Of a DNA stretch of 64,000 nucleotides, positions 33,890 through 43,167 are shown piece by piece (position 1 is the first letter of the stretch; every line of letters starts with the position of its first letter). The stretch is from Gigantopelta aegis. Taxonomy: Eukaryota; Mollusca; Gastropoda; Neomphalida; Peltospiridae. The position numbers were made by a program, and so were the translations under genes. The notes below the pieces were generated by a model. That model saw only the letters and a list, made by a program, of their open reading frames with translations, was not told where the DNA came from and did no database searches. Location of the stretch: NCBI RefSeq assembly GCF_016097555.1, contig NC_054701.1, positions 37,453,492 through 37,517,491 on the forward strand, in the 5' to 3' direction.

Positions 33890-34022
33890 TAATTACACTT
33901 TTATTTGACATGAAAGCTACAACAGGGAAATCACATGCAAAATGTAGAGGATGGTCCCCTGATCAAGAAACAACAACTTAAGAAGAAAATATGTGGTAGT
34001 AAGGTCACTTAAGAAGAGGTAA
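33890..34022. repeat. Stray subrepeat of the large foldback element
   Basis: TAAGAAGAAAATATGTGG... GGTCACTTAAGAAGAGGT and CAAAATGTAGAGGATG match the B-type subrepeat of the arms at 19.9-20.1 kb and 26.4 kb, diverged. Confidence 0.5.
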
Positions 34023-34197
34023 TGTCCATTCGAGTCTACCTTGTGCAGAGATAAGCTTTAAATTTTGGTCATATAAGTTTTGTCATTGTGATTTATTGTT
34101 GTTTAGAATGTTTGAAAAGATAATATTGTTTGAAATTTGCACGCATGCCTTGTCCTTGGGTCTGAAATTACAATTTACTGTTCTTCTTCGGTCTAAT

Positions 34198-35650
34198 TCA
34201 AAATGTCCTCACCAGAAGAGCAGGTTCCAAAGACGTCACTGTCCTCAGCATCTGTTTCATTATCTTCATCTGGAATAAGAGCATCGGGGAGCTGTTGCCC
34301 ATGAAACCATATGATACTGTAGGTTTGGCTGTGAACCTCCCAGCCATTTTCTGTAGTTGGTTGTTGACATAGGACATTTTTGTTGGCATAGTCCACATTT
34401 TTGCAATGAATGATGCATGCTGAATTTGCTGGGAGACCTCGGCTTGACACGGTGGTACCATGATTGCATCAATCCCGCAAAGTTTTTCAAGATGATTCTT
34501 TGCAGCAGCCTTTAGTGTGTATGCCTTTTGAAAAACTTCGAAGCGATGAGCATAAAGCGAAAGTGATTTATTTGGCCATGCTCCATACATCCATGAAGTG
34601 AAGGACATGATTGTGTTGACCGAATCCAGGTCCAAACTGCCTATGGCCATCTCTGCAAAAGCATCTTGGGCATCCTTATCTCCCTCGAGAATTTTAAAGG
34701 GGCGTTTCTTCCCTTTTTTTAAGAATGCACATGTATAGTCTGACCCCGTAAAGGCATGGAAACTAGCTAGTGCTTGGCTGAGTGGGGTTCCCAAGACTTT
34801 GCTTATTGCAGTGATATCTATGAATATTCTGTTGTTCCTTGTTGATGTCCCAGCATCCATCCAAATGTGTTCTCTGAACTGCTGGCAATGATGTAGCAGA
34901 ATGATAGCGACATCTGTATTTGATGCTCTAAATGCTATGTTCTTAACATTTTCCTTGTCAATGTGACTAACATGAGTGCAGATCAAGGTGTCGGCTTCCT
35001 CGTGATTAGTTTTCAGGTTCTCTACTTCTTCCTTCACGACTTTCCCATCTATGACGTAGAAAAGGTAGCATGCTCCAATATACGAGCTACAGGTATATAC
35101 AAGTCTCTCTTGAATTATGTCTACATAATGCTGGGCCTCCCATTCCATTGCCAGGAATTTTGGTAGCTGCTCTTTGAATGATCGTGAATTTAGGCAATCC
35201 AAGATATTTCTCGGTCGGTGCTGTTCTGATCCACATATGGAGTATTATCTCTTGTCTCTTGTCATCAAGACCTCTTCTTGCTCTTTCGCAGTCCTTTATT
35301 GATGGGACTTGATATGCATCAAAGATGAGATGCACTCTTCCACGGGAGAGACCAGTGACTTGTGTTAAAATGCAGGCTGCCAAAGCATGTACGTAGAATG
35401 TTCGGAGGAAGAACATGTAGCAGGAACATACCACCAACCACACATGCATCAACTGAGATTGGTATGACAGTGGGAACTTTGCTCTCTAATAGCGCCAGAA
35501 GACAACTCTTTTCCATCTTGACCATACAGCTATCTGTGCTACACAAGGACAGAGGAACCGGTGTTAATGGATATGAAAAGATAAGTTGCAAATCAAGTTT
35601 CTTCTGGCAAGCAATGATGACGAGGCACGTGTACACACAAGTGATGCCAC
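34198..35650 (-). pseudogene. XPG/FEN-like nuclease-related multicopy gene, frame-broken
   Basis: The longest piece (35,202-34,198, 334 residues) has an XPG-I-like layout: EEADTLICTHV (acidic pair), a TDVAIILL strand (second acidic site), and FHAFTGSDYTCAF, whose GSDYT resembles the XPG/FEN1 GSDYT/GCDY metal-site segment. Upstream on the minus strand, in two other frames, are LIFDAYQVPSIKDCERARRG (35,452-35,190) and FSYPLTPVPLSLCSTDS (35,636-35,330). I recall these blocks, in this order, from a large uncharacterised invertebrate protein family. The three pieces together would be a protein of 480 or more residues. Two frame changes make this a pseudogene, unless small introns or sequence errors lie between. 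Nuclease activity is inferred, not shown. Multiplicity in animals suggests a mobile-element origin. Confidence 0.6.
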
Positions 35651-35794
35651 ACGTTTGTCTCTGTTACTCTTATTTACTGAACCATTTTCTTTGAAGGTTC
35701 TCTGGTTCTATCTTTTGATTAGGTTTCCAAAATTCCTTGTACCTGGCTTGTCCTTTCTTCGGGATCGCCAGCAAACAGGTCTTGATGGGATCTG

Positions 35795-35933
35795 GGCCCG
35801 TGCTTATAAAACTTAAAAGTCTAGACTTTAATAAAGTCCAGACTTTAATGTAATCCTATTTGAATGGCGTTGCCATGACGTTAAAGTCTGGACTTTATTA
35901 AAGTCTAGACTTTAAGGTTTATAAGCACGGGGC
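35795..35933. mobile_element. Complete palindromic MITE
   Basis: About 139 bp, almost wholly palindromic: CCCGTGCTTATAAAACTTA ... and its complement ending TTTATAAGCACGGG, with AGTCTAGACTTTAATAAAGT inside each arm. Same family as 862-965. Confidence 0.85.
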
Positions 35934-36003
35934 CTGTTGCCGCCTTATCGGTGCTGATTGGCCTATCAGTTACTTCGGTGCATTTCAATGGATTGCATGA
36001 TTT

Positions 36004-37334
36004 GCCTAGTTTTACACGTAAACGTAAATCTACGACTGAAGAGCTATTCACGAAACAACGAAAACGTAAGTTACGTGTGAAGTTGGACATAGGGCCTAAA
36101 TATAAGTAAGAGTGCCTCCAGTTACAACTAACGCTACACGTAAGTCGTATACATATAATAAATCAAGCACGATCGCCGTTATTTACTATTATTTACGAAA
36201 ACTGGCAGCATTTCCAATAACTGAAACAGTTTGCGATGGCGAACGCCCACGGATTTAACATATTTTTGGTGGTCATCGAACGGATGTTTTCGACTCGGCC
36301 AATTTCTCCTGAGTTATCTTTTCCTTTTTAAGAAATGCCCTCAAGTTCGTACCAAAACGCGGATCCCCACCAATACCAAAATGCCATGGTTCACTGTTCG
36401 CGATGTTATTGTTAGCAGACGACAAACAAAATTGCGTTTTGCGCATTTATTATTTACCCGGTAGCCATCGTTTTTAATGTGTTTTTATTAATTACTCCAG
36501 TGAGAGTGTTAAATCGTAGATTTACGTCCTTCTAAGTTACGTTTACATTTACGGCCGTCTTTGAGAATAAGGTGCTTCTTGCACGTAAACGTAAATCTAC
36601 GGCAGACGTAAGTGTTAGTCGTAGACGTAAATTTACACCTTTTCACAAAACACAAATTTACCCAAATTCACAAAACATCGTAAGCCTAGTTTTACACGTA
36701 AACGTAAATCTACGACTGAAGAGCTATTTACGAAACAACGAAAACGTAAGTTACGTGTGAAGTTGGACATAAATATAAGTAAGAGTGCCTCCAGTTACAA
36801 CTAACGCTACACATAAGTCGTATACATATAATAAATCAAGCACGATCGCCGTTATTTACTATTATTTACGAAAACTGGCAGCATTTCCAATAACTGAAGC
36901 AGTTTGCGATGGCGAACGCCCACGGATTTAACATATTTGTGTGGGTGATCGAACGGATGTTTTCGACTCGGCTAATTTCTCCTGAGTTATCTTTTCCTTT
37001 TTAAGAAATATCCTCAAGTTTGTACCAAAACGCGGATCCTCACTAATACCAAAATGTCATGGTTCGCCGTTAGCGATGTTATTGTTAGCAGAAGACAAAC
37101 GAAATTGCGTTTTGCGCATTTGTTATTTACCCATTAGCCATCGTTTCTAATGGGTTTTTTTTTACATTTCTCCGGCGTGAGTGTTAAACCGTGGATTTAC
37201 GTCCAACTAAGTTACGTTTACATTTACGACCGTCTTTGAGAATAAGGTGCTTCTTGCACGTAAACGTAAATCTACGTCAGGCGTAAGTGCTTGTCGTAGA
37301 CGTAAATTTACACCTTTTTGTGAATATGGGTCCT
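36004..37334. repeat. Two tandem ~650-680-bp MITE-like units
   Basis: Units 36,004-36,685 and 36,686-37,334 share TTTTACACGTAAACGTAAAT, the CACGATCGCCGTTATTTAC region, and an inverted GTAGACGTAAATTTACACC end. Near the right end the sequence TTGTGAATATGGGTCC mirrors GGACCCATATTCACAAAA at 37,486. Non-coding. The ACGTAAACGTAAAT motif recurs in both orientations, so each unit can fold back. Confidence 0.75.
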
Positions 37335-37485
37335 GGGTCCATATTTTCGAAGCTATCTTAGCCCTACGAAATCGTAAAACCATCGTAAGCTGTGACGACA
37401 CTATGGCGTGTGCTGTTGTGACGTTATAGCCTACGATAGTTTTACGATTTCGTAGCGCTAAGATTGCTTCGAAAATATGGGCCCT
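37335..37485. mobile_element. 150-bp palindromic MITE
   Basis: GGGTCCATATTTTCGAAGC ... GCTTCGAAAATATGGGCCC, with inner arms CTACGAAATCGTAAAAC. It lies between two TIR-like ends of the preceding family, suggesting insertion into it. Confidence 0.8.
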
Positions 37486-37553
37486 GGACCCATATTCACA
37501 AAACATCGTAAACCTAGTTTTACACGTAAACGTGGGGGGTGGGGGGTTAGTTG

Positions 37554-37725
37554 CCAGTGGCGGATCCACAAAATTCATTTCTTGGGGGAGGTGCCACAAA
37601 CGACCCCGATGGGATACCTTGGATTCTCCAACGTAAACAAAAATTGTTAAAAGAAGATGAAAATTTAACTGTAAAAAAAAAAAAAAATGGAGAGGGGGTG
37701 GCCCCCTCTTAGATCCGCCACGTGT
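37554..37725. mobile_element. Small MITE with GTGGCGGATC ends
   Basis: AGTGGCGGATCCACAAAA at the left and CTTAGATCCGCCACGTG at the right. The interior has an A-run. Confidence 0.6.
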
Positions 37726-37853
37726 TGCCCCTCCTGCCCCCCCCCCCCTGCAGCGTCTCGTACGCTTATGGAAGTCCGCTCTGTAATAAAATGTTATCCA
37801 TCAAAGGTACCGTAACTCCTTACCAGGCCCGTAGGATGGATTTTTAAAGTTGC

Positions 37854-37884
<31 letters not shown>

Positions 37885-37949
37885 ATTTAAATTATGGTTG
37901 TATCGTCAGGTTTCCGTATTAGCATTATAAGACATTTTAAAGTCCCGAA

Positions 37950-38430
37950 ATAAAAACAAAGGACAAATCTTTAAATCACTTTTTAAAATCAATTCTTAAC
38001 ACACATTCCACCTATCAATATTCTATTTAATACATTAAACCAGTGTTGTTATATGGGAGTGAAATTTGGGGACCACAAGTTTGTAACACACATTATTTTA
38101 CTCTTGATGTAGAAAAAGTATACATAAAATTCTGTAAATGGATTTTGGGGGTCAATAAATATACCAGTAATGTTGCAGCATTAGCAGAATTAGGAAGATT
38201 GCCACTGATGTACGATATAATTATTAATGCCTTTAAATATGTATTACATATCCAGACTTCAAACAACCCACTGTTAACTGCTGCGTTTATTGATAGCTCA
38301 AAGTTAGCTCAGAATAACAAACCGTCGTGGGTAGCTAAACTTATTAAAACTACATTCCCTGGAATATTTTTATTATTTAAGCATATAGAACAGAAAATCC
38401 AATTACGTTTGGTGCTTATATGACGCCACA
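37950..38430 (+). mobile_element. LINE reverse transcriptase C-terminal piece
   Basis: VLLYGSEIWGP..., FCKWILGVNK, and AELGRLPL (38,043-38,423) are the thumb-region blocks that follow the RT palm in many CR1/L2/jockey-like LINEs. Upstream codons of the same protein are broken by stops. It continues at 39,879 after about 1.4 kb of later insertions and unassigned DNA. Confidence 0.7.
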
Positions 38431-38865
38431 CTCCGCATTGGCTTATCCAGGTCAAAAACAATGCCAATATTTTGAAAGTGGGACACTTTTGACGGGATCG
38501 TACCGATCTCGGTTTTCATTGGCTTATCACAAGTATAGAATTCCCCAACAAGAGATCACGTGAGAGTTCGCAATTTTTGAACAAATTTAACTGTCTTGAT
38601 TGAGGGGTCGTCTCATACCTCCAAAACATATTTATATCCATAGAGGTATGGTACAACGCCTTTCCAGAGGTCGGTGAGTGGGGGATTTGCCTTGAAATTT
38701 TGAAAGCGGCCAGCTGTTGGCATACGCGTTACATGTAAGGGGGTGTTACTAATTACGTAACGCTCTAGGGGTAGAGGAAGAGGGTACTGTGTTCGATTTA
38801 CGTAACATTTTTCAAGACTATATGTTATTTTTATTAATTACTTAGATCTAAAAAGGTGGGTTTTT

Positions 38866-39216
38866 TGGAAATGCGCGGTCAGTCTAGGATCGATCCCCAT
38901 CGACGGGTATACAAAAAGACCATGGTATGTGATATCCTGTCTGTGGGATGGTACATATAAACGATCCCTTGCTAAAAACAAATGTAGCGGGTTTCCAAGG
39001 CGCGTGTGCAGGGATTTCAGCGGGGTTGGGGTTATAGACTGTGTTGAGCGAAGTTTATATGGGGCCATGCTCCCCCAAAAAATTAATTTCAAATTTTTTT
39101 AAGCTTGGGCAAGTAAGGGTTTCGACCTCCAATACCCTCCCCCTGCACATGCACCCGATTCCTCTCTAAGATTATATGTCAAAATTACCAAATGTTAGAC
39201 ATCCAACAGCAGATGG
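38866..39216 (+). mobile_element. SINE, head B/tail C, split by a MITE
   Basis: The SINE runs from the B-box region (GTCTAGGATCGATCCCCAT) to GCGGGTTTCC at 39,000, and resumes at TTCCTCTCTAAGATTATATG (about 39,160). The extreme 5' head and 3' tail are missing. Confidence 0.75.
39001..39158. mobile_element. Short MITE inside SINE
   Basis: About 158 bp, ends GCGCGTGTGCAGGGA and CCCCTGCACATGCACC (inverted). The flanking SINE shows TTCC duplicated on both sides. Confidence 0.6.
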
Positions 39217-39288
39217 AAGGAAGGATACGATATGTTTTATTTAACGACGCACTCACCACATTTTATTTACGGTTGTATGGGGTCGGAT
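39217..39288 (-). mobile_element. SINE tail A fragment
   Basis: TATGTTTTATTTAACGACGC ... GGTTGTATGGGGTCGG, the 3' 70 bases only. Confidence 0.7.
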
Positions 39289-39870
39289 GATTATTAAATC
39301 AATATGCTTTATCTTTGATGTCATTAAACACCCCCACCCACCCACACACACACACACCGTAACCCTTTCCTAACGAAGTAATATTTATTTGAATTTGTCG
39401 ATTTCGACACGTAAAATTAAGAAGTGAAAACGTTCATTGTCTACTTTAGTATATTTTATTTTAAAAATATATACATGATTAATGTGTTACTAGTATACAA
39501 ACTAAACTTTGAAAGTTCTACTGACACTTTATAAAATATCAATTCTGAAATAGGAAGGAACGACTGTCGATAATACGTTGTCAAGATCAAACCGGTTTTA
39601 ACTAAAGACTCTAGTACCGTATCCTCAACCGAACGTTCTTCGTACAGCGCAAGATTTCTCTTTTAATTTTTTGAGACGAACCCTACAATTTGAAATCGGC
39701 AAACGCACGTGTTAACTGAAACTGACAACAGGCTGTCGTTTGTGCTTTGCCGAGCTATGGCGGCACAGACGACGAATCAAGCGTATACTTTTGACGATAT
39801 CTGTTCATAGCGAACACACACGACTTTTTAAAAAATGCATTTCAGCTTGTATTTCACATTTGTACATGAT
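39289..39870. other. No gene recognised
   Basis: Begins with a CACCCACCCACACACACAC tract. No further feature is supported before the LINE resumes. Confidence 0.35.
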
Positions 39871-40810
39871 GTTATAATATGGTAACCAGAGAATGTAACT
39901 TTAATGCTGCAAACCTAATTGGAATTCCTACGCATCTATCTTCAACTCCAGAATTACCGACTGCATGCACTTTAGGTGAAATCTTAATTAAATGCGAGCA
40001 GTACTTTTTGCAGTATATTACGACACAGCTAACATCAAATAAAAATTCTAACAAATATGGTAATAAAATGCGCACATATATGTCATTCAAACAAATTTCA
40101 AGTTCAGTTGAATCCTATTTATTACATACCAAAGACTATGAAAGCAGAAAAGCTTTTAGTAGGCTTCGTTTAAGTCCACAATTCACTTATGATTGAAAAG
40201 GGAAGACACAAGAAATCACCTGTCCCTGCGAATGAGAGATATTGTCCCAACTGTCCCCTAGAAGTTGAAGACAAATATCATTTCATTATCAAGTGCCCTA
40301 TATATAATGCTTTTAGAAATGATTTACATCATAAAATAATAAAACAAGAATCACATTTTTCTTTTTTGACTAATAATGAAATATTCTTATTTCTTACATG
40401 CAACAATATTCCGGAATTATGCCCTATCATTTGCAATTTTGTAAAGAGATGCTTTAAGTTGCGTGAAAGCATATGAGTTGGAAGTAATTTCAAATTGTTT
40501 GCATTTCACGTCTGTATAAACTAATGGAGAATGTACGAGGGTGTGTGGATTCGTGAAAAATAATTCACGAACGCCATAGTTGATGGGGTTTGTTTATGGC
40601 TCTACACTTCTGACAATATTTGCTTTTACCTAAATATTAATATCACTAGTAATAAGACTTAAATTATATATGTATTTGTTGATTCAGATGTTTGTTCATG
40701 TAATTAATGTATATTTATGTTATTGTTACTGCAGATAAATGTATATTATATTGTTATTTTGGCTCTGCCCATATTCGGTGTTATGCAAATAAATTAGTCT
40801 TATTCTTAAA
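39871..40810 (+). mobile_element. LINE 3' region: ORF2 C terminus and 3' UTR
   Basis: Frames 39,879-40,196 and 40,189-40,476 give SRKAFSRLRLSP, then IEKGRH..PVPANERYCPNC and DKYHFIIKCPIYNAFRND. This is the CxxC...HxxxxC zinc-knuckle end typical of the same LINE type as 37,950-38,430. One frame change separates the pieces. The 3' UTR ends near TTAGTCTTATTCTTAAAAA. Confidence 0.75.
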
Positions 40811-41039
40811 AACTGACCCCCCCCCCCCCCCCCCCCAGCTCCTACGGGCCTGCTCACTACCGTAATCGTCCAAACGAGACCGTATAAATTCACAGGAAAC
40901 CGTAGTAGCTTAAAAATATATATTGTGTATTATGTAACAAATAAACAACAAACAAAGAAACAAACACAAAAAACAAAAACAAACCCACCGTGTCCAACAA
41001 CCGCAGCACGAAAATCAACCAAAATATCTAACATGAAAA

Positions 41040-41095
41040 AATAAACACAAACGCACGCATGCACGCACGCGCGTGCGCACACACACACACACATT
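41040..41095. repeat. CA/CG-rich microsatellite
   Basis: Alternating purine-pyrimidine run (ACGCACGCGCGTGCGCACAC...), a potential Z-DNA former. Confidence 0.7.
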
Positions 41096-41327
41096 AACTC
41101 GAAGAGAAAGAAGATGAAGAAGAAATCAAAAGAAAAACTCACCAAGCTACCAAACGGTTCCACAAACTTACCATAATAATTATATGACGTCAAACCATTG
41201 ATGACGTCATCAGTCTGTATCGAAGGGATCAGCTGCGCCTCCTAGAGGACGTTTATGGAAAGAAAAAGAGTTGCCTTCCCAACCCCATCCCTCTCAAAAT
41301 CACTAACATGTGTATAGATGTATACTG

Positions 41328-41727
41328 CATGGGCGGATCCAAGGGGGGGGGGGGACCAGGGGGACGCGTCCCCCCAAAAAATTGTTCAAGTGCCCTCAAA
41401 ATGTCCAAGTGCCCTTTTTATTTGTAGAATTTTTTTTTTTTTAAGTAAACAATAATTATATTGTAGATAAATGAAATCAAGATTTTCGTGTACATGCGCA
41501 AGCTTGCAGATATGTGTCTGTGTTATTGAGTCTCAATGGGGCCCCATTGAGTTTCTAACGCGAGTGACGCCAATTTACTTCATTATTGCTAGTATATTAT
41601 GACGTAGAACTGTAGGAATTCATATTAATTGTAAATATCAAAACTTGTAGTAAGGTGCCCTTTTGACGAGTCTATGTGCCCTTCTTTTTTGGTCCCCCCC
41701 TAAAAATATTTCCTGGATCCGCCCATG
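41328..41727. mobile_element. MITE with CATGGGCGGATCCA ends
   Basis: 400 bp. The left end CATGGGCGGATCCA is complementary to the right end TGGATCCGCCCATG. Flanked by the exact 5-base duplication TACTG (41,323-41,327 and 41,728-41,732). Non-coding. Such CGGATCC-ended repeats occur in many invertebrates. Confidence 0.8.
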
Positions 41728-42356
41728 TACTGTATGCAAGCGCTTGTGCATGGAGCAGGGATAAGGGAGGGGGTCGTAGGTTGAAACTTTTTATTATTAT
41801 TATTATTAGTCTCGGGAAATATAATTAAGGATAATCTGTTTCAATCTCTAGAGTTTATAGACTAGGGTAGTATACTGACAGCACACTGAACAATTAATGT
41901 TCTGATTTGGCCTAAATAATTAGGTGCTGACGGATTTCTTCATGTAGTGTGTGTATTAGTGATTGATAATGTAAAATATTTGTCATCAAAGAAAAAAAAA
42001 GCCACCAAAAAATTCATTTTCAAAATATTTAGGAAACATGTACTATTTAATTATTACTTTGACTAATTTAGACTGTCCACTGTATATATTTATACAGGGG
42101 TCATCATTGGCTGAAATCCCTGCTCGGTAAGCTACAAATTCTGACGGACAAAACGTGATTATATATGAAAAGGACATGAAGTAATACTTGAATGAAAAAT
42201 CTATAAACAGTACAATTAACCAGATACACTATCTTACAAATCCTAAAATCAAATTATATTTAGTTGTACAACCGCCTAATTACAAGTTTGTGTGCAAAGG
42301 TAACTTAGCTTGATGGATACATTTGTGCCAAAATTTTAAGCAATTGCACATTACAA

Positions 42357-42532
42357 GCCCGTAGGAACCGTGGGGTTCACTTGTGAGACCTTTTTTTTTT
42401 TTTTTTTTACACATTAATGTTTGCCATTGTTACTAAAAATCTGATATAGTTTGTGCCAGATCCGTCAGTCCCCCCCCCCCCCCCACACACACACACAGAC
42501 ACACTCCTAAAGTTGTTCCTACGGGCCTATTA
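42357..42532. mobile_element. Short MITE with GCCCGTAGGAAC ends
   Basis: AAGCCCGTAGGAACCGTGGG ... GTTCCTACGGGCCT, with a T-run and a C-run inside. Same family as the ends at 37,826 and 40,857. Confidence 0.8.
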
Positions 42533-43061
42533 GACTAAATGATTGCAAATTTCTATCCATCACAGGGTACGTTTGGACAAAATATGGGTACGTTTTGGTT
42601 GGTACGTTTTGGCATGGGTACGTTTTGACTAGCTTCCTCACGTCCCACGTCCAAGTAACAGATGAGGGAGATAACTCTTAATTCTTAAATGTCATTTTAG
42701 GATTTTAGGAACGTCAAGTTCTCACAGAACGAAAGTGACAAAAAGTCCACCAGTACTGTAATCAATTTTACTTTATCAGTTACTAGTCTATCATTTCACA
42801 TGCCTGCCAAAGCTCGCGTATCACGACTACAGGCTTGTAGAAAGTAACATGTACACGTTATCTGATAAACGGACCTAGACCCGTCACCCGACCAGTTGTT
42901 TCTATTTAGCGAATAGTGTTGTTGAGTCGAGTTCAAAGTTCATTTCTGATGATTTTGTTTTTGACAAATATTATTGATATATGATATAGGCCTATTTAAA
43001 ATACGTTGACAGTTTACGTTTATGCTACAGTATTATTTGCAGATGACGAGACTATTGTATC
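42533..43061 (+). promoter_or_regulatory. 5' flank/probable promoter region of PHYH
   Basis: Three GGGTACGTTTTGG-like short repeats near 42,565-42,640. No TATA box or clear initiator is seen. Promoter assignment rests only on position upstream of exon 1. Confidence 0.3.
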
Positions 43062-43167
43062 ATGGCAGATAGACTTCAAACCGTCCTGGGTCATTTGGCC
43101 AAAGAACATGGGCCTAAGCGAATTGTTGTATCCTTTGAACCGCAAGTTTTGGTTTTAATACACATAG
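43062..43167 (+). CDS. PHYH: PHYH exon 1 with PTS2 signal
   Basis: [12 protein letters not shown] gives R-L-x5-H-L at residues 4-12, the type 2 peroxisomal targeting signal, nearly identical to human PHYH (RLQIVLGHL). In human it is read by PEX7 and cleaved after import. The 3' boundary is set at ATAG before GTGTGA, because only that donor matches the phase 1 start of exon 2. The last dozen residues (after IVVSFEP) have no clear human counterpart, so an alternative donor is possible. Confidence 0.8.

Larger units (their letters stand above)
37826..40857. mobile_element. MITE with GGCCCGTAGGA ends, expanded by LINE insertion
   Basis: The left end is CAGGCCCGTAGGATGG followed by a long G-run; the right end is a C-run followed by CAGCTCCTACGGGCCTG. 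The same ends with adjacent homopolymer occur 1.5 kb further on (42,357-42,532) as a 176-bp element. The 3-kb length here is explained by LINE sequence inside. Confidence 0.65.

Noticed and set aside
37851-37880. Long G-run (also at 27,321, 40,818 and others) as a biological signal
   Set aside because: Several are parts of MITE families, and the exact lengths are not trustworthy in an assembly; no function is claimed.
40930-41193. Open frame rich in Cys, Val and Phe
   Set aside because: Produced by translating a CA/CG microsatellite and A-rich flanks.
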